A stretch of 24,531 bases of DNA from Thalassiosira profunda (GCA_036939355.1 JALLAP010000056.1:1-24531), one strand, 5' to 3'; shown: positions 9,752 to 19,762, counted from the first letter of the stretch. Made by a program: numbers and translations. The notes: generated from the letters alone by a model not told the origin.

Positions 9752-11440
9752 TTATGTCAGCATGTTGTGATACCAACGCGCTAATTTGAGCAATTCATCA
9801 TCTTTGCCTTTTGATGCAAACATCTGTATTCCCATCGGAAGTCCAGTTGGCCCCAGCCCAGCTGGGACAGTCACGCAGGGTGTGCCGAGGAGTGTAACCG
9901 GTACCATGACCTCCATCCATCTGTGATACGTGTCCATCGGCTTTCCCGCTATCGACTTTGGCCAGTCGAGAGAGGCATCGAAGGGATACACCTGCGACGA
10001 TGGCAGGGCCAACACATCATACGATTCGAACAGCTTTGCTGCACAGCGAGACCAATCGCTGACGACATCCAGTGCTGGACCAAGCTGCTCTTGGGATATC
10101 AATTGTCCGCGCTCACATTCCCACACCGCCTCGGGTTTTGCACTGCGATCTTTCAGCGTGGGCACGACCTCGAGCGCTTCGCACCCCATTCTCTCTCGCA
10201 GCGAATTGAAGATCTTGTAAGATCTGATGACCATCCATGCATCCCAGAGAGCGTCGCTAGAGAAGGGAGCATCGTGTATAAATTCCACGGTCGCGCCGCC
10301 TTTGGACGCAAACGTATCGAGCATGCTCTTGCAGTGGGCGAGCACGCCCTCCTCGAATGGTATGGATCCGCCCCAGTCGCCAAGCCAGCCGATCGATGAC
10401 CCCGCTACAAGCGAGCCCAAACGTTCCTGGCTTTCACCAATGACCCCGGATGCATCAAATTCTATTGCTTCTGGCAGAATGGTCGACAGCAACATTGCCA
10501 AATCCTCGGGACAGCGAGCCATTGGCCCAATTGTTGATATTGGGTACGGCAGCGCATCGTCCGTTTCCTCTTGCATCCAATCCGATGTCGGCCGAAGGCT
10601 GTACAAGTTGTGCCATCCGGACGGGTTTCTCAACGATCCCATCATATCTGATCCATCGCACACCGAAAGCATGTGCGACGAGAGCGCTGCTCCCGCTCCT
10701 CCACTGCTCCCGCCAGCAGATAAAGATAGATTGTATGGGTTGAGAGTGGTGCCGTGTATTGCATTGTAGGTGTGACATCCTGCGCCCAGTTCGGGAGCAT
10801 TTGTCTTGCCAATGATCAAAGCGCCTGCGTCTCTCATACGCCTCACGAAGGGGTCGTCTTCGACCGCATTCTCGAATGTCCATCCATCGTCAAACTGGTA
10901 ATACCCTTCGCCCAAATCTTCCTCGGTTTGCATACCAAACACCGGGCATCCTCCTCGGGTTGTCGGTAGGCCTCTTGCATTCTCCAAATCTTTGATTGCA
11001 ATGGGTATCCCCCGCATCCACCCCACCTGCTGATCGCTGTGTGCAGCTGCAGCGTCGAGATCGCGGTCGGCTGCCCGCGCTTCCTCGAAGATCTTCTCCC
11101 TGTCTGAATGTTGTGTGCAAAGAATGAGCAATCAAAACATCGCACGTCCCATGTACTCAAAGAACACAGAAGCAGCACAATAATCTGCACAACCTGTGCA
11201 CATCAGATAATGCAATTTGCAATGCATGCAAAACAGATGCATACGTTCGTGCTATCTCGTCGTCTTCCGTGACCACACACCTTTGCGCATCGCCACGATG
11301 GCACGGATCCGCGGGTTGGCGTCGTCGATGCGCGCGAGCGTCGTCCGCAGGAGGTCCGCCGCCGTCAGTTCCCTCGTGTGGAGGCGCCGCGAGAGCTCGA
11401 CGGCGGAGACGCTGAGGATTTCGGGAACTGCCGTCCTCAT
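9752..11440 (-). CDS. amidase-signature family enzyme
   Basis: Two exons: 11440-11281 and 11103-9752, with a 177-nt intron, totalling 503 residues. The splice was placed by phase and by family continuity: exon one ends in IVAMRK and exon two starts DREKIFEEARAAD, matching the usual xLRDRxxLLxEARAAD helix. Catalytic residues of the Ser-cisSer-Lys triad are visible: K91 in PIAIKD, the cis-Ser S186 in AGGSSGG, and the nucleophile S210 in DGSDMMGSLRNPS (normally D-x-G-G-S, so the first Gly is Met here). These enzymes hydrolyse amides of varied acids. The substrate cannot be read from sequence. An insert at about 115-137 (EDLGEGYYQFDDGWTFENAV) lies between the Lys region and the GKTNAPE motif. No clear targeting signal. 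Its stop is 49 bp from the stop of the convergent PrsW-like gene. Confidence 0.9.
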
Positions 11441-11574
11441 TTCGATGGTGTGCCTGCGTTGGAGCCGTCAAGCACGGTAGCGATCGGCGCTGGTAATGCG
11501 AGGGCCATAGGGACGCACGGGCGGCTCTGGGCGGGTGGGATGGAGTGCGAGGAGGTTGGGTGGAGTGTGGCTGC

Positions 11575-11723
11575 CTTTAAATGGGGGTCAGATTTGACCC
11601 AACCCGAAACCCTAACCTAACCCAACCCGAACCCAACCCTGCCCTACCCCCCCACCGCCCCCAACCCTAACCACCCTAACAACTCCTAACAAAAATCACC
11701 CTAAATCTGACCCCCATTTAAAG
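11575..11723. mobile_element. short inverted-repeat element (MITE-like) enclosing telomere-like DNA
   Basis: A perfect 21-bp inverted repeat bounds the element: 11575-11595 (CTTTAAATGGGGGTCAG and four more bases) and its exact reverse complement at 11703-11723. The termini contain TTTAAA, so a TTAA target duplication is possible, but flanking bases outside show no other direct repeat. Just inside the left end, GGGTCA-gatt-TGACCC forms a small hairpin. The core is degenerate CCCTAA/CCCAACC repeat. There is no coding capacity, so if mobile it is non-autonomous. Confidence 0.6.
11596..11702. repeat. degenerate interstitial telomere-like repeat tract
   Basis: A C-rich tract on the plus strand contains many CCCTAA, CCTAACC, CCCAACC and CCCGAA variants, plus a run of seven C (CCCTACCCCCCCACC). 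The complement reads as GGGTTAGGG/GGGTTCGGG-type DNA and could form G-quadruplexes. It is confined between the 21-bp inverted repeats. Confidence 0.75.
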
Positions 11724-12193
11724 TTACCCTGGACGGACGGGGGAGGAGGGACAGAAGGAATGATTGGACGAGGGGGGCATGCTAAAAGTCTCATCTCGGA
11801 CACCGACTCCCACATCATAAGGCCTCTCCTCAGAGACACTATCTACGGACACTTTTACTTAACGTTAGTGAATTACATCAGTGCATCTGAGGAATCGTGA
11901 TTCGATGTCGTTCTCTGGAGGCTCAAAGTCCAGCCAACGCAAACAAAGCAAGTGGAGGCGGCAAATGCATGCCCCCTCCTCGGTTGCAACCCCTCCCAAC
12001 AGCAGCGGTGAGTTCGCCGTCGGACGGAGGCTCGCTTGTTTGGAGCGAGGCGCGGACGCGGGGGCGGAAAACGAGTGGGCGTGGGCCGGGTGTTCTGCGT
12101 TGCAATTTTGTCTCACTCTCTTTTGCAACCGTCGACCGGCCGACTTCCACAGCTCTCCTCAACCAGCAAGGGCACCAAGTCGTCACGTGAAAG

Positions 12194-15100
12194 ATGAAGT
12201 TCGCCGCCACCCTCCTCCTAGCGCTGGCCTGGAGCGGGGCCGCCGCCCAGGGCATCCGCGGTTCCGAGCGAGGGAGCCGCGGCGCCGAGGATCGACGCCT
12301 CGATGCCGACGCGTACATTTTCAATACCGCGGACGACGGTTACGCCCAAGCCGTCGACGGCTACACGAGCGCTAAGGTCGGCACGCCCTGCTCCACGTCG
12401 AGCAAGGCCACGTGAGTTCGTCGTTTCCTAGATGCGATTATCTTCTCTTCGTCAGCTGCTAACCCACATCTCATATGTCCAACTCGTTCGGGCAGCTTCG
12501 TCGAGAACCCCTCGGGCGATTACATGAACGTGGCCACCACCAAGTGGCACTCGGGGGGCTACCGCATGGAATGCTTCGACAAGGGCTCCCACACCAATTG
12601 GAATTGCGCGGCTGAATGCAGCCTCGTCCGGCCGAACTTCCTGAACTGGGACTACCTGACGTTCGAGGCCCGGGCGTCCGGGACGTTCGACGACGGGTGC
12701 AAGCCCACGATCAGCTTGTTGAAGGGATGGCCGTCGCACACTTCGAATGTTATTGCGCTGGAGGGCGAGTACGTGGATGGAGGCGCGCTGGACGGCACCG
12801 ATGGTGAATGGAGGACTGTGGTGATACCCACGGGTGAGTGAAGCTCAACGATCTAATTTCGTATCTGATCAATCTCATGCACCTTTGCACCGATGCGCAG
12901 CCGACTTTGCCACGACGGAATGGCCCAACGTCGACGGCGTCAAGGACATGTTCTTCCGCTCCTGTGGCACGAGTTACTCCGTCAACCCGACCTACCAGGT
13001 TCGAGGCCTGCTCCTGACCGATGCCCCTCCGACCATTACCGTGCCGGAGGCCACCCCGGATCCGACGAAAGGGCCGACGGCGTCGCCCACCACGGCCATG
13101 CCCACGGCGTCTCCGTCGGATGAGCCCACGGAGTCGCCGACCGAGGCGTACTGGCCCGTGTGGGTCGGTCCCGAGGACAGCTACGCACCTGAAGATGAGA
13201 GCACCACGTGCTTCGAGCAAAAGGACCGGACGGGCATCACGGTAACGGACAACGAGTTTGATTCCTCCTTCTCGATCACCCCCGACGCGTGGGTGTCCGG
13301 CGGCATCCGCTTCGGCTGCGTCGGCAAGGACGCGAGTCACCACTGCGTCAAGACGTGCTATCCGTTCGACGGGAGCAGCCCCGACTGGTCCGACAAGCTT
13401 TATCTTACCTTCTTGGCCAAGGTCGAGGACACCTCTCCGGTGTGCAAACCTTCAGTAACCCTCACGGGCGGCGGATGGCCCCGCAAAAGCTCCAACAAGA
13501 TCTACCTCGAGGGCGCGTACGTCGACGCCGGCTCGCTCTCGGATTCCGAGTTTGGCCGCGTTGTCATCCCACTGGAGGATATGAAGACGGCCGAGTGGGA
13601 TCTGTCCAACTTGTATGGAATGTACTTCCAGACGTGCGGCAAGGACGCCGACGGCGTCGCCTACCCGTATCTGACGTACCACATTGCATCGGTGGCCGTG
13701 ACGAACCAAGACGTCTCTGTGGTATCCATGCCGCCGACCTCGGCTCCTACGCCCTTTGTTCCGGACGACATCCTCCTCGCCACGCACCGGTTCATTCACA
13801 CGAACTGGTATCCTCTCTTCGGGCCTGACCGCGAACCCGCCGGTAAGTGCCTCTGACGACCTTGTGGTCTAGTGCTGTCTACCTAGCACTAATGTATCTC
13901 ATTTCATTCTCGTACATGATCAACAGGCAACTCTTGGGTCACAGCCCAGGACAACGCGTGGCCAGATGTAGGGAGCGGTTTGCCTTACACGACAACGGTG
14001 CACATCCCTGCCGGCCAATCTGTCGTATACTCTGGCTCAGACGCAAACGTCTACGATAAAGTCATCGTTGAAGGGTCGCTTGCCATTCAGCCGGTAGATG
14101 GAGATGTCAAGCTTACCGTCGGAACAATCGTCGTGGAAGAAGGCGGCAGCTTGGATATCACGACCACCGAAAGCGTGCCCTACACTGTCACCATCGAGAC
14201 GGACGGCGCTCTCGACCACTCTACGGACCCCGAGGAGATCATGCTGGGCGTGCTTGTTCTCCAGGGAAATCTTAACGTTGCCGGCAACAGCGTGCCTGCC
14301 AGGATGGCGCCACTCAGCCAGACTGCCACTGCGGGGTCCAATGTGTTGGTCCTTGATGGCATTGACTTGGCTGCTTCCTTCGAAGTTGGAGGAGAGCTAG
14401 TTCTTCCAGACACCCAGGAAGGCCTAAACGTGGGGCACTGGAACTTCCCTTACAACGACAACTACTCGGACCAGACCGAGAGCTGCTTCATCACATCAAT
14501 CGCCGGAAATCAGATCACGTGCGCGTCGACCTTCCTTCACGACCACACCGCTGGGTGCAACGCCGCGTACGTTACGCGCTCGGTCAAGTTCGTGACGTCG
14601 CCCAGCTCCGTGGACCGCGGCCACATCCTGCACACCGGAGGTGGGCACTTCGAAGTCCGAAACGCGCAAATCGTTGACTACGGGCGTACCACCACAGACG
14701 TGATCGATTCCACTGTCATGGCGCCCAACGAGGCCCTGCGCTTCCACGAGCCCAACGCTCAGATGGTCGTGAGTCACCAAGGAACGAACCAGATTGCTCG
14801 CTATGCGCTGCACGCCCACCATTCCTTGGTGGAGGCGTACTTCACCGGCAATGCTGTCATGGTGAACAGCGGCGCTCGTGATGGCATGGTTGCCCACAAC
14901 TCTCGCGTGCATATCATCGACAACGTGATCGTCGGCGCGAACGGCACCGGCATCTTCCTCGAGGATGCCACCGAAACTGGGCCAGTCTTGTCGAACTATA
15001 TCGTTGGCACTGGCGGAGGCTCGCGTGGAGGCGACGACGGTCGCTTCTCGTCGGAGGTAAGACTGGTTTGCTGCTACCTAGAGCTTTGGTTGTCAACAGA

Positions 15101-15693
15101 TTGCCCTAACCTTCTTCTTTGTTTGCATTCTGCAGCTGGGAAAAGACATGGCGCACGGAGGCTTTGGCATTTGGTGCCGCGGAAAGCTAGCCCTCGTTCA
15201 AGGCAATCACGCCGAAGGCCATTTCGGAGTTGCTCCTTACGCATTCTTTGTCCATCCTAACTTCATTAGCGACAAGCGAGTGCCTGATGTGCCGGGAACA
15301 CCTGCCGAGCTCGTTGGCAAGAAGCTGAACCAAATCGAGCCCACGAACACAAATGGCTTGCAGCTGCAAAGCTATGGAGGGTTTATCGACAACTCGGCCG
15401 TTGCGACATTTCAGGTTGGCGTCGACCTCTCTTACTTCTCTGTCAACTCCGACGATACTGTTGGAAGCATCATCAAAGGCGCAGATATTAGGAACCTTGC
15501 TATGAACGGGCGCGGCATTTCGACGACGCACAGCAAGATCTTCACGTTGAACGATGTGACGATCGAGGGAACGGTACCTGACAACACAATTACAGGCGTT
15601 TGGTGCAATAATTGTGATGGCTGCACTCTTCAAACACCAAACACGACGCTGACGATTGAGAATGTGGAAACAGCTCGTGGTGGCAACTGCTAG
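12194..15693 (+). CDS. secreted G8-domain / beta-helix protein, CEMIP-TMEM2-like
   Basis: Five exons: 12194-12411, 12496-12833, 12901-13842, 13927-15056 and 15136-15693 (introns 84, 67, 84 and 79 nt), summing to 1061 residues. Residues 1-19 are a signal peptide (LLLALAWSGAAA). Two related cysteine-containing beta-sandwich-like modules follow, about 67-230 and 289-465. Each has CKP-S/T-[IV]-x-L, a GWP step, [IY]-x-LEG-x-YVD-x-G and V[IV]IP. A Pro/Thr/Ser-rich linker separates them (about 237-280). From residue 500 a G8-like domain begins (NSWVTAQDNAWP, VHIPAGQSVVY, then repeated Gly-bounded strands). A right-handed beta-helix follows with GHILHTGGG, ARYALHAHHS, VHIIDNVIVGANGTGIFLED. This order matches CEMIP/TMEM2-type proteins, some of which depolymerise hyaluronan in animals. 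Here a polysaccharide-binding or -cleaving role at the cell surface is inference. Confidence 0.82.
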
Positions 15694-15784
15694 ATGCTAG
15701 AGCATATGTTTAGGATCTCTTGTTTGACAATAAATACCATTGAAATGCTCTGACTTGTCATGTAGTGAATGATAATATACCTCT
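15694..15784. terminator. shared 3' region between convergent genes, AATAAA signal
   Basis: These 91 bp separate the stop of the G8 protein from that of the calpain. AATAAA at 15729-15734 is 36 nt after the G8-protein stop and is a likely polyadenylation signal. The 3' UTRs must be very short or overlap antisense. Confidence 0.5.
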
Positions 15785-18700
15785 ACTTCTCTTGCAATGA
15801 CAAAGCGATTGCTTTCTCAATATCATCCGACAAGGCAGTGCTCTGATCCTCTCTGTTGCTGGTTCTCTGACTCTCCACGAGGGATGCCGCAATCGCAGCG
15901 TCCAGATCGCTCTCCTTCCCGGAATTCATCGGCCCCTCGTCAATGACAATGGGCCCAGTCCGTTCATAGCGTTGTGCTGGAAACTGCGCCATTTGTGAAA
16001 GATCGACGCATTCGCTGCGGAGAATACTCGGGTCGACGCCCTCAACCGAGGCAAATACTCCAAACTCTTCGTCATTGGCAAATCGACCCCTCTTTCTCGG
16101 TTTGCCGCTGCTCGCCTCATCGGTGGACTTCTTGCTGATAAACTTGGACAGTGGGCCAGTGGCACACTGTCCAAGAGAACCGGAGCTGCATTTGATGCTC
16201 CCCATCTGGTGGTCAACTCCGCCTTGCACGACAGCGGCCAACAGACGCGAGTTGGTCTCGCCTTCAAAGCCGAGAGTGAATCGACGCCATGCCGCCTCGA
16301 ACTTCTTCCCTTTCGATACCACCTCGTGCGCCTCCATCCCGTTCGCAGTCCTGCAGAGCATTCCTCGGCAGTTGATCTCGATTGTAAACGATATGGCTTC
16401 GTGCTGGGAGGCGTCTTCGTTCACCACCAGATACAGCAGCACAGTTCCACCTTCGTCGGCGAGGCAGTCTATCCGCACAACCTTATACAGGAGAGTGTTG
16501 TTGACCCGGCGTTCCATCAGCACCGTCAGAGTGCCTTGCGAGCCAATGTGCCTCGAGGTACCAGCGGCCCCCAGGGCCATCACTTTGCCTCCGAAGCAAA
16601 ATTTGTGCAACGCCAGTTTCATATCGGGGAGTTTGGCGAGCTCCTGCACCAACAGAGGAGCGTCGGCCACAAAGCGAACAACAAAGCTTCGCTCTTCGTC
16701 GGTGGCACTTGGATGGCCGAACGATATCGGCATGACAATGATCCTTCGATTAGGGTCGCGCCGGTTCAATTTCAGGCGGATGTGTCCATTGCGAGTCAGA
16801 CCAAAGAATTGGCCATCGACAGAGCCCAGCTCAACCCGGCCCTTCTTGTCCACGCCTGAGCATTCAGCGACGAGAATTCCGACATCACTAGCCTTGTAAC
16901 TCTTCTTTCTGTCTACCCGACCGCTCTTGGCCCCTCGCTGCGTCTTTTGAATGCACATCAGAAATAAGTCGACCTCTTCCGTGATGTGGCCCTTTTCTCC
17001 GGGCTGCCGGCCAACGGCACTGACCTCGAACGCCCTCGTGCACCGATGATTCGACTTTTTCACAGGAAAGCTCGATCCAAAGCTCTTGGCATGGTTTCCC
17101 GCGAATGCCAAAACAACATCGACGTTGTGAAAGCCCATCAAGAATGAGTCATAGTCGATCCAGAACGTCCCGTCGTTGACCAAGGTGCGTTTGAGTTCTG
17201 GGCTTTGCGGGGCCGGGGCCGTTGTCAAATCTACTGTGCCATTCGATTCTTTCCAGGATGATCCTTTGTTTGCCATCAAACGCTCCCAGATGGGGCTGTT
17301 GTCCGAGAAGTCTCCCTTCCACTCTCCTTTGCCGTGGGGGTTGCGGATTCGCAGCAAGCGCACCGTGCCATCAAACTCTGTAAAGCCGCTGACGCCACCC
17401 AACGTCCCTCGTGCCAACTTATCGCGAAAGAAGTCGATTCCGACGTTTTTCACCTCTCGCACGTCGAGGATCGAGTAGGCATGCATTCCAATTATCCCAC
17501 CTTGCGACGAGGACGTGCCGCAACCCATCGGCAGCCTCTTCCTTCGGAAACTCATCAAGTCACTCCAGAATTGACGAGGGTTGAAATTGCGGTGGTCAAA
17601 AGAATATACCGCCGTCGGTGCACCGGTCAGATCGAGGAATGCCTCTTCCACGTGACCTCCAGAGATGGCGCGGTAGGACCCATGGATCTTCGCATACGCT
17701 TTTTCGATGAAGGGCACCCACAGTTGCGAATGCCGCGCCTTCGAGTAGGCAAGGTCCGTCGTCTGGGCGTGTCTATGCAAAGGCTGAGAGCAATGGCCCA
17801 CGAAAGAATTCTGATGATTGGAGCGATAGGCAGGATCCTTGCTGAATCGTTCTTGGTGTAGGAACTCCTTCGTTTCTTCGNTTCTGATGATTGGAGCGAT
17901 AGGCAGGATCCTTGCTGAATCGTTCTTGGTGTAGGAACTCTTTCGTTTCCTCGAGCGTTTTGCGGCATTGATCTGAGATGGAATGCGGGTCAAATCTGCT
18001 CGAGGTCTGGCGCTTGTTGATAGTTTTGGTTGATGCAGGCGCTCCGTTCCACTGCGGACTGATTCTTGCAGCATCCATGCTCATCTTCAAAGCCAATTGC
18101 ATTTGATCCTCCTCTTCCTTTTCGCTCTGTTGATCGATGAGGCATGGCAGGAAGTCATCAATGATGACCTTCTTCCAGTAGCCATCGACGAACAACTTCA
18201 CTTCCAATACCCCGCAGTTGTCACTTGCATTTTTGGCATTGTCCCCGATCAAACGGCCAATGAGATCGTCGCGCTCAGCCACCACTGCCAGGGCACTCAA
18301 GAACCAGCAATCCCCGACCTTGCCTTGCACCAGATCCTCTGCACGGAACCCGCGATTGGGCTTCACCAGCACGTGCCCGTTATGCGCCCCAAACCGGTAC
18401 CAATGCATCAGATTGGATGTAAACGCCCAGGAAAAGTAGTTGCATCCATTGCCCTTGCCCTTGCTGCAGCAATAAAACGGTCGGTCGTAGTTCTGCCCAG
18501 GCTTTGTTGAGTATGCGAGCGAGCATGGCTTTGCTGGCCGGCATCGGCATTTTGGCGGGGCAATGGATATGGAGCCGGCGCTCAATTTGCCCTTCTTTGC
18601 GCTCCCATCAATGGTGTCGGGACTTCCAGCCACAAACTCAGTGTCGTGATAGAGGATGGGCGGAAGGCCGTGGGCAATACGAGTCGTCTGCTGTTGCTGC

Positions 18701-19203
18701 GCATATTCCCGAGCTGACGATGGTGCTTTCATCGCACCACTCCCCTCTGAGTCATCCCCGGAGGAATCACCCCCCAACGACGACGACGGCCGCTTCAGTG
18801 ACGCAGAGGCCTCAGACGACTGGTGATGTTGATCATGGTCTACATCCTCCTCATAAACGAGCCCCGCCTGCAGCTCGCGGTCGGGAGGACCTTTCAGCGG
18901 CGCTTTCCGGGGATTCTGCCGCCTCTGCTTTGGTGACGGCGCCTTTCGTTTCTTCTCGTAAGGATTCTTCACATAAAATATTGGATCCAGCTCCTTCGCG
19001 ACGGTTTGCCTTTGCGATGTTTCGCCATCGACAATGGCCACGTCGTCACCACTCTCAGCCGAGGCGGCGCCTTCATTGCTGCTATTTGCAGAGGCGCCTC
19101 CCTCACGTGCACCACAAATGATGCTCGCGGTATCCACACGTTTTGACGATTCCTCTTCGCTTCCGCCGGCAGCATCGTCAGAAAGCAGGTCAATCACCTC
19201 CAT
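15783..19203 (-). CDS. SOL-type calpain with GRF zinc finger, three UIMs, SIM-like motif and NLS
   Basis: Intronless. Removing the false duplication at 17809-17881 gives 3348 nt, or 1115 residues. The N-terminus has a SUMO-interacting-like motif (VIDLLSDD, residues 3-10, followed by an acidic Ser-rich stretch) and a bipartite basic NLS (KKRKAPSPKQRRQNPRK, 84-100). A GRF-type zinc finger occupies about 219-259 (CRC...NYDRPFYCC...CNYFSW). The calpain protease core spans about 280-610 with catalytic C299 (GKVGDCWFLSA), H550 (GMHAYS) and N597 (RIRNPHG). Its IIDDFLPC...LWVPFIEKAYAKIHGSY stretch resembles CAPN15/SOL calpains. A UIM (EEEDQMQLALKMSMDA, 363-378) sits in an insert inside the core, between LPC and QLWVPF. 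C2-like calpain domains follow, and two more UIM-like helices end the protein (about 1073-1086 and 1101-1114). No EF hands. The role is inferred to be nuclear, regulatory proteolysis of ubiquitin-tagged substrates. Confidence 0.9.
17809..17953. repeat. 72-bp near-perfect duplication flanking a single N (assembly join)
   Basis: Copies 17809-17880 and 17882-17953 are separated by one N at 17881 and differ at two positions (CTCC/CTCT and TTCG/CTCG contexts). Both differences are synonymous in the calpain frame. The copies repeat the same peptide (EETKEFLHQERFSKDP...). Collapsing one copy plus the N restores a single continuous calpain frame. The silent differences suggest the overlapping contig ends came from two alleles. 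Confidence 0.88.
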
Positions 19204-19618
19204 TGCAGCCCTACCACGGTCCTCTCGCCCATGCCAGGCTACAGGAGGAGAGCCGCGCCGCGTTGCCGTTGTTGGGAGAAGAGGCAGGGAAGAGCGAGGA
19301 AGAGGGCGGTAGTTACTCGATACGACGTACTAGATAATGGCGCTGGTAGCGAGTAGCGAATCCACTTCCACCAAGCACCTTGAAGCACCAAGCAAAGCGA
19401 ACCCCTTCACCCTTCATCAAGAGGACACGCACGACGACCCGAACAGCAACGACGTCGAGTTGGCAGTGTCCGCTGCCCAAGGCGTTCAGTTCTGACAGTT
19501 GTTGTCTTCTCGATGTCACGCAAGCGATCTAGCTCGAGCGAACTCTTTGTGAGCGTGCACATGATATGAACGAAATCGAGTACGCATAAAATGACGGATC
19601 TGATCGCAGCAACAACAG
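19204..19618. promoter_or_regulatory. divergent promoter region, calpain and kinase genes
   Basis: This 415-bp region lies between the calpain and kinase start codons. It is purine/pyrimidine-skewed near the calpain (GGGAGAAGAGG...GAGGAAGAGGGCGG, 19275-19309). A 52-codon open frame occupies 19337-19495 (listed separately). TACGCATAAAATG at 19581-19593 is the only AT-rich patch near the kinase start. No TTGCAA stands before either start here, although GCTGCA precedes the calpain ATG. Confidence 0.45.
19337..19495 (+). CDS. possible 52-codon upstream ORF or lost first exon of the kinase gene
   Basis: ATG at 19337 (context ATAATGG, A at -3) opens a 52-residue frame (MALVASSESTSTKHLEAPSK...) ending TGA at 19493-19495. 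The composition, rich in S, T, D, E and K with no cysteine, is protein-like, and the frame is upstream on the same strand as the kinase. I see no good splice donor to join it to the kinase frame. It could be a uORF in the kinase leader or chance. Confidence 0.22.
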   Translation: MALVASSESTSTKHLEAPSKANPFTLHQEDTHDDPNSNDVELAVSAAQGVQF

Positions 19619-19762
19619 ATGGACCACGTCGACGAAAGAGGGTCGGACGTTGCAACCTACAGCAAAGTCGAAGCGTCGGGGTCATCGCAGCAACAACAGA
19701 TGAACCACATAGGCGAGAGAAGAGGGTCGGACGGTGCAACTTACAGCGAAGTCGAAGCGGCG
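19603..19762 (+). repeat. 81-bp imperfect tandem duplication spanning the kinase start codon
   Basis: Two units offset by 81 bp begin with TCGCAGCAACAACAGATG and share GGGTCGGACG and ACAGC[AG]AAGTCGAAGCG. The unit length is 27 codons, so the duplication is in frame and repeats the start codon: residues 1-27 resemble residues 28-51 (M-[DN]-H-[VI]-x-ER...GSD-x-ATYS-x-VEA-x-G). A TGA stop at 19601-19603 precedes the first unit in frame. Confidence 0.85.

Larger units (their letters stand above)
11441..12193. other. 753-bp gene-free divergent region with telomere-like element
   Basis: This lies between the divergent amidase and G8-protein genes. It holds the 149-bp inverted-repeat element with telomere-like core (11575-11723), described separately. 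Two TTGCAA elements at 12100-12105 and 12123-12128 lie 66-94 nt before the G8-protein ATG. The remainder (11724-12090) is unremarkable and I find no supported gene in it. Confidence 0.6.

Noticed and set aside
11084..11103. GAA/TTC pattern (TTCCTCGAAGATCTTC) as a heat-shock element
   Set aside because: Spacing is not 5 bp and it lies in the amidase coding exon.
11575..11723. Assignment of the inverted-repeat element to piggyBac
   Set aside because: TTAA is present in the ends, but the inner ends do not begin with the CCC-type motif of piggyBac and no transposase is seen. The superfamily is left open.
11881..12375. 164-residue open frame overlapping the start of the G8-protein gene
   Set aside because: It crosses the promoter and continues out of frame through the signal-peptide exon; Arg-rich, no motif.
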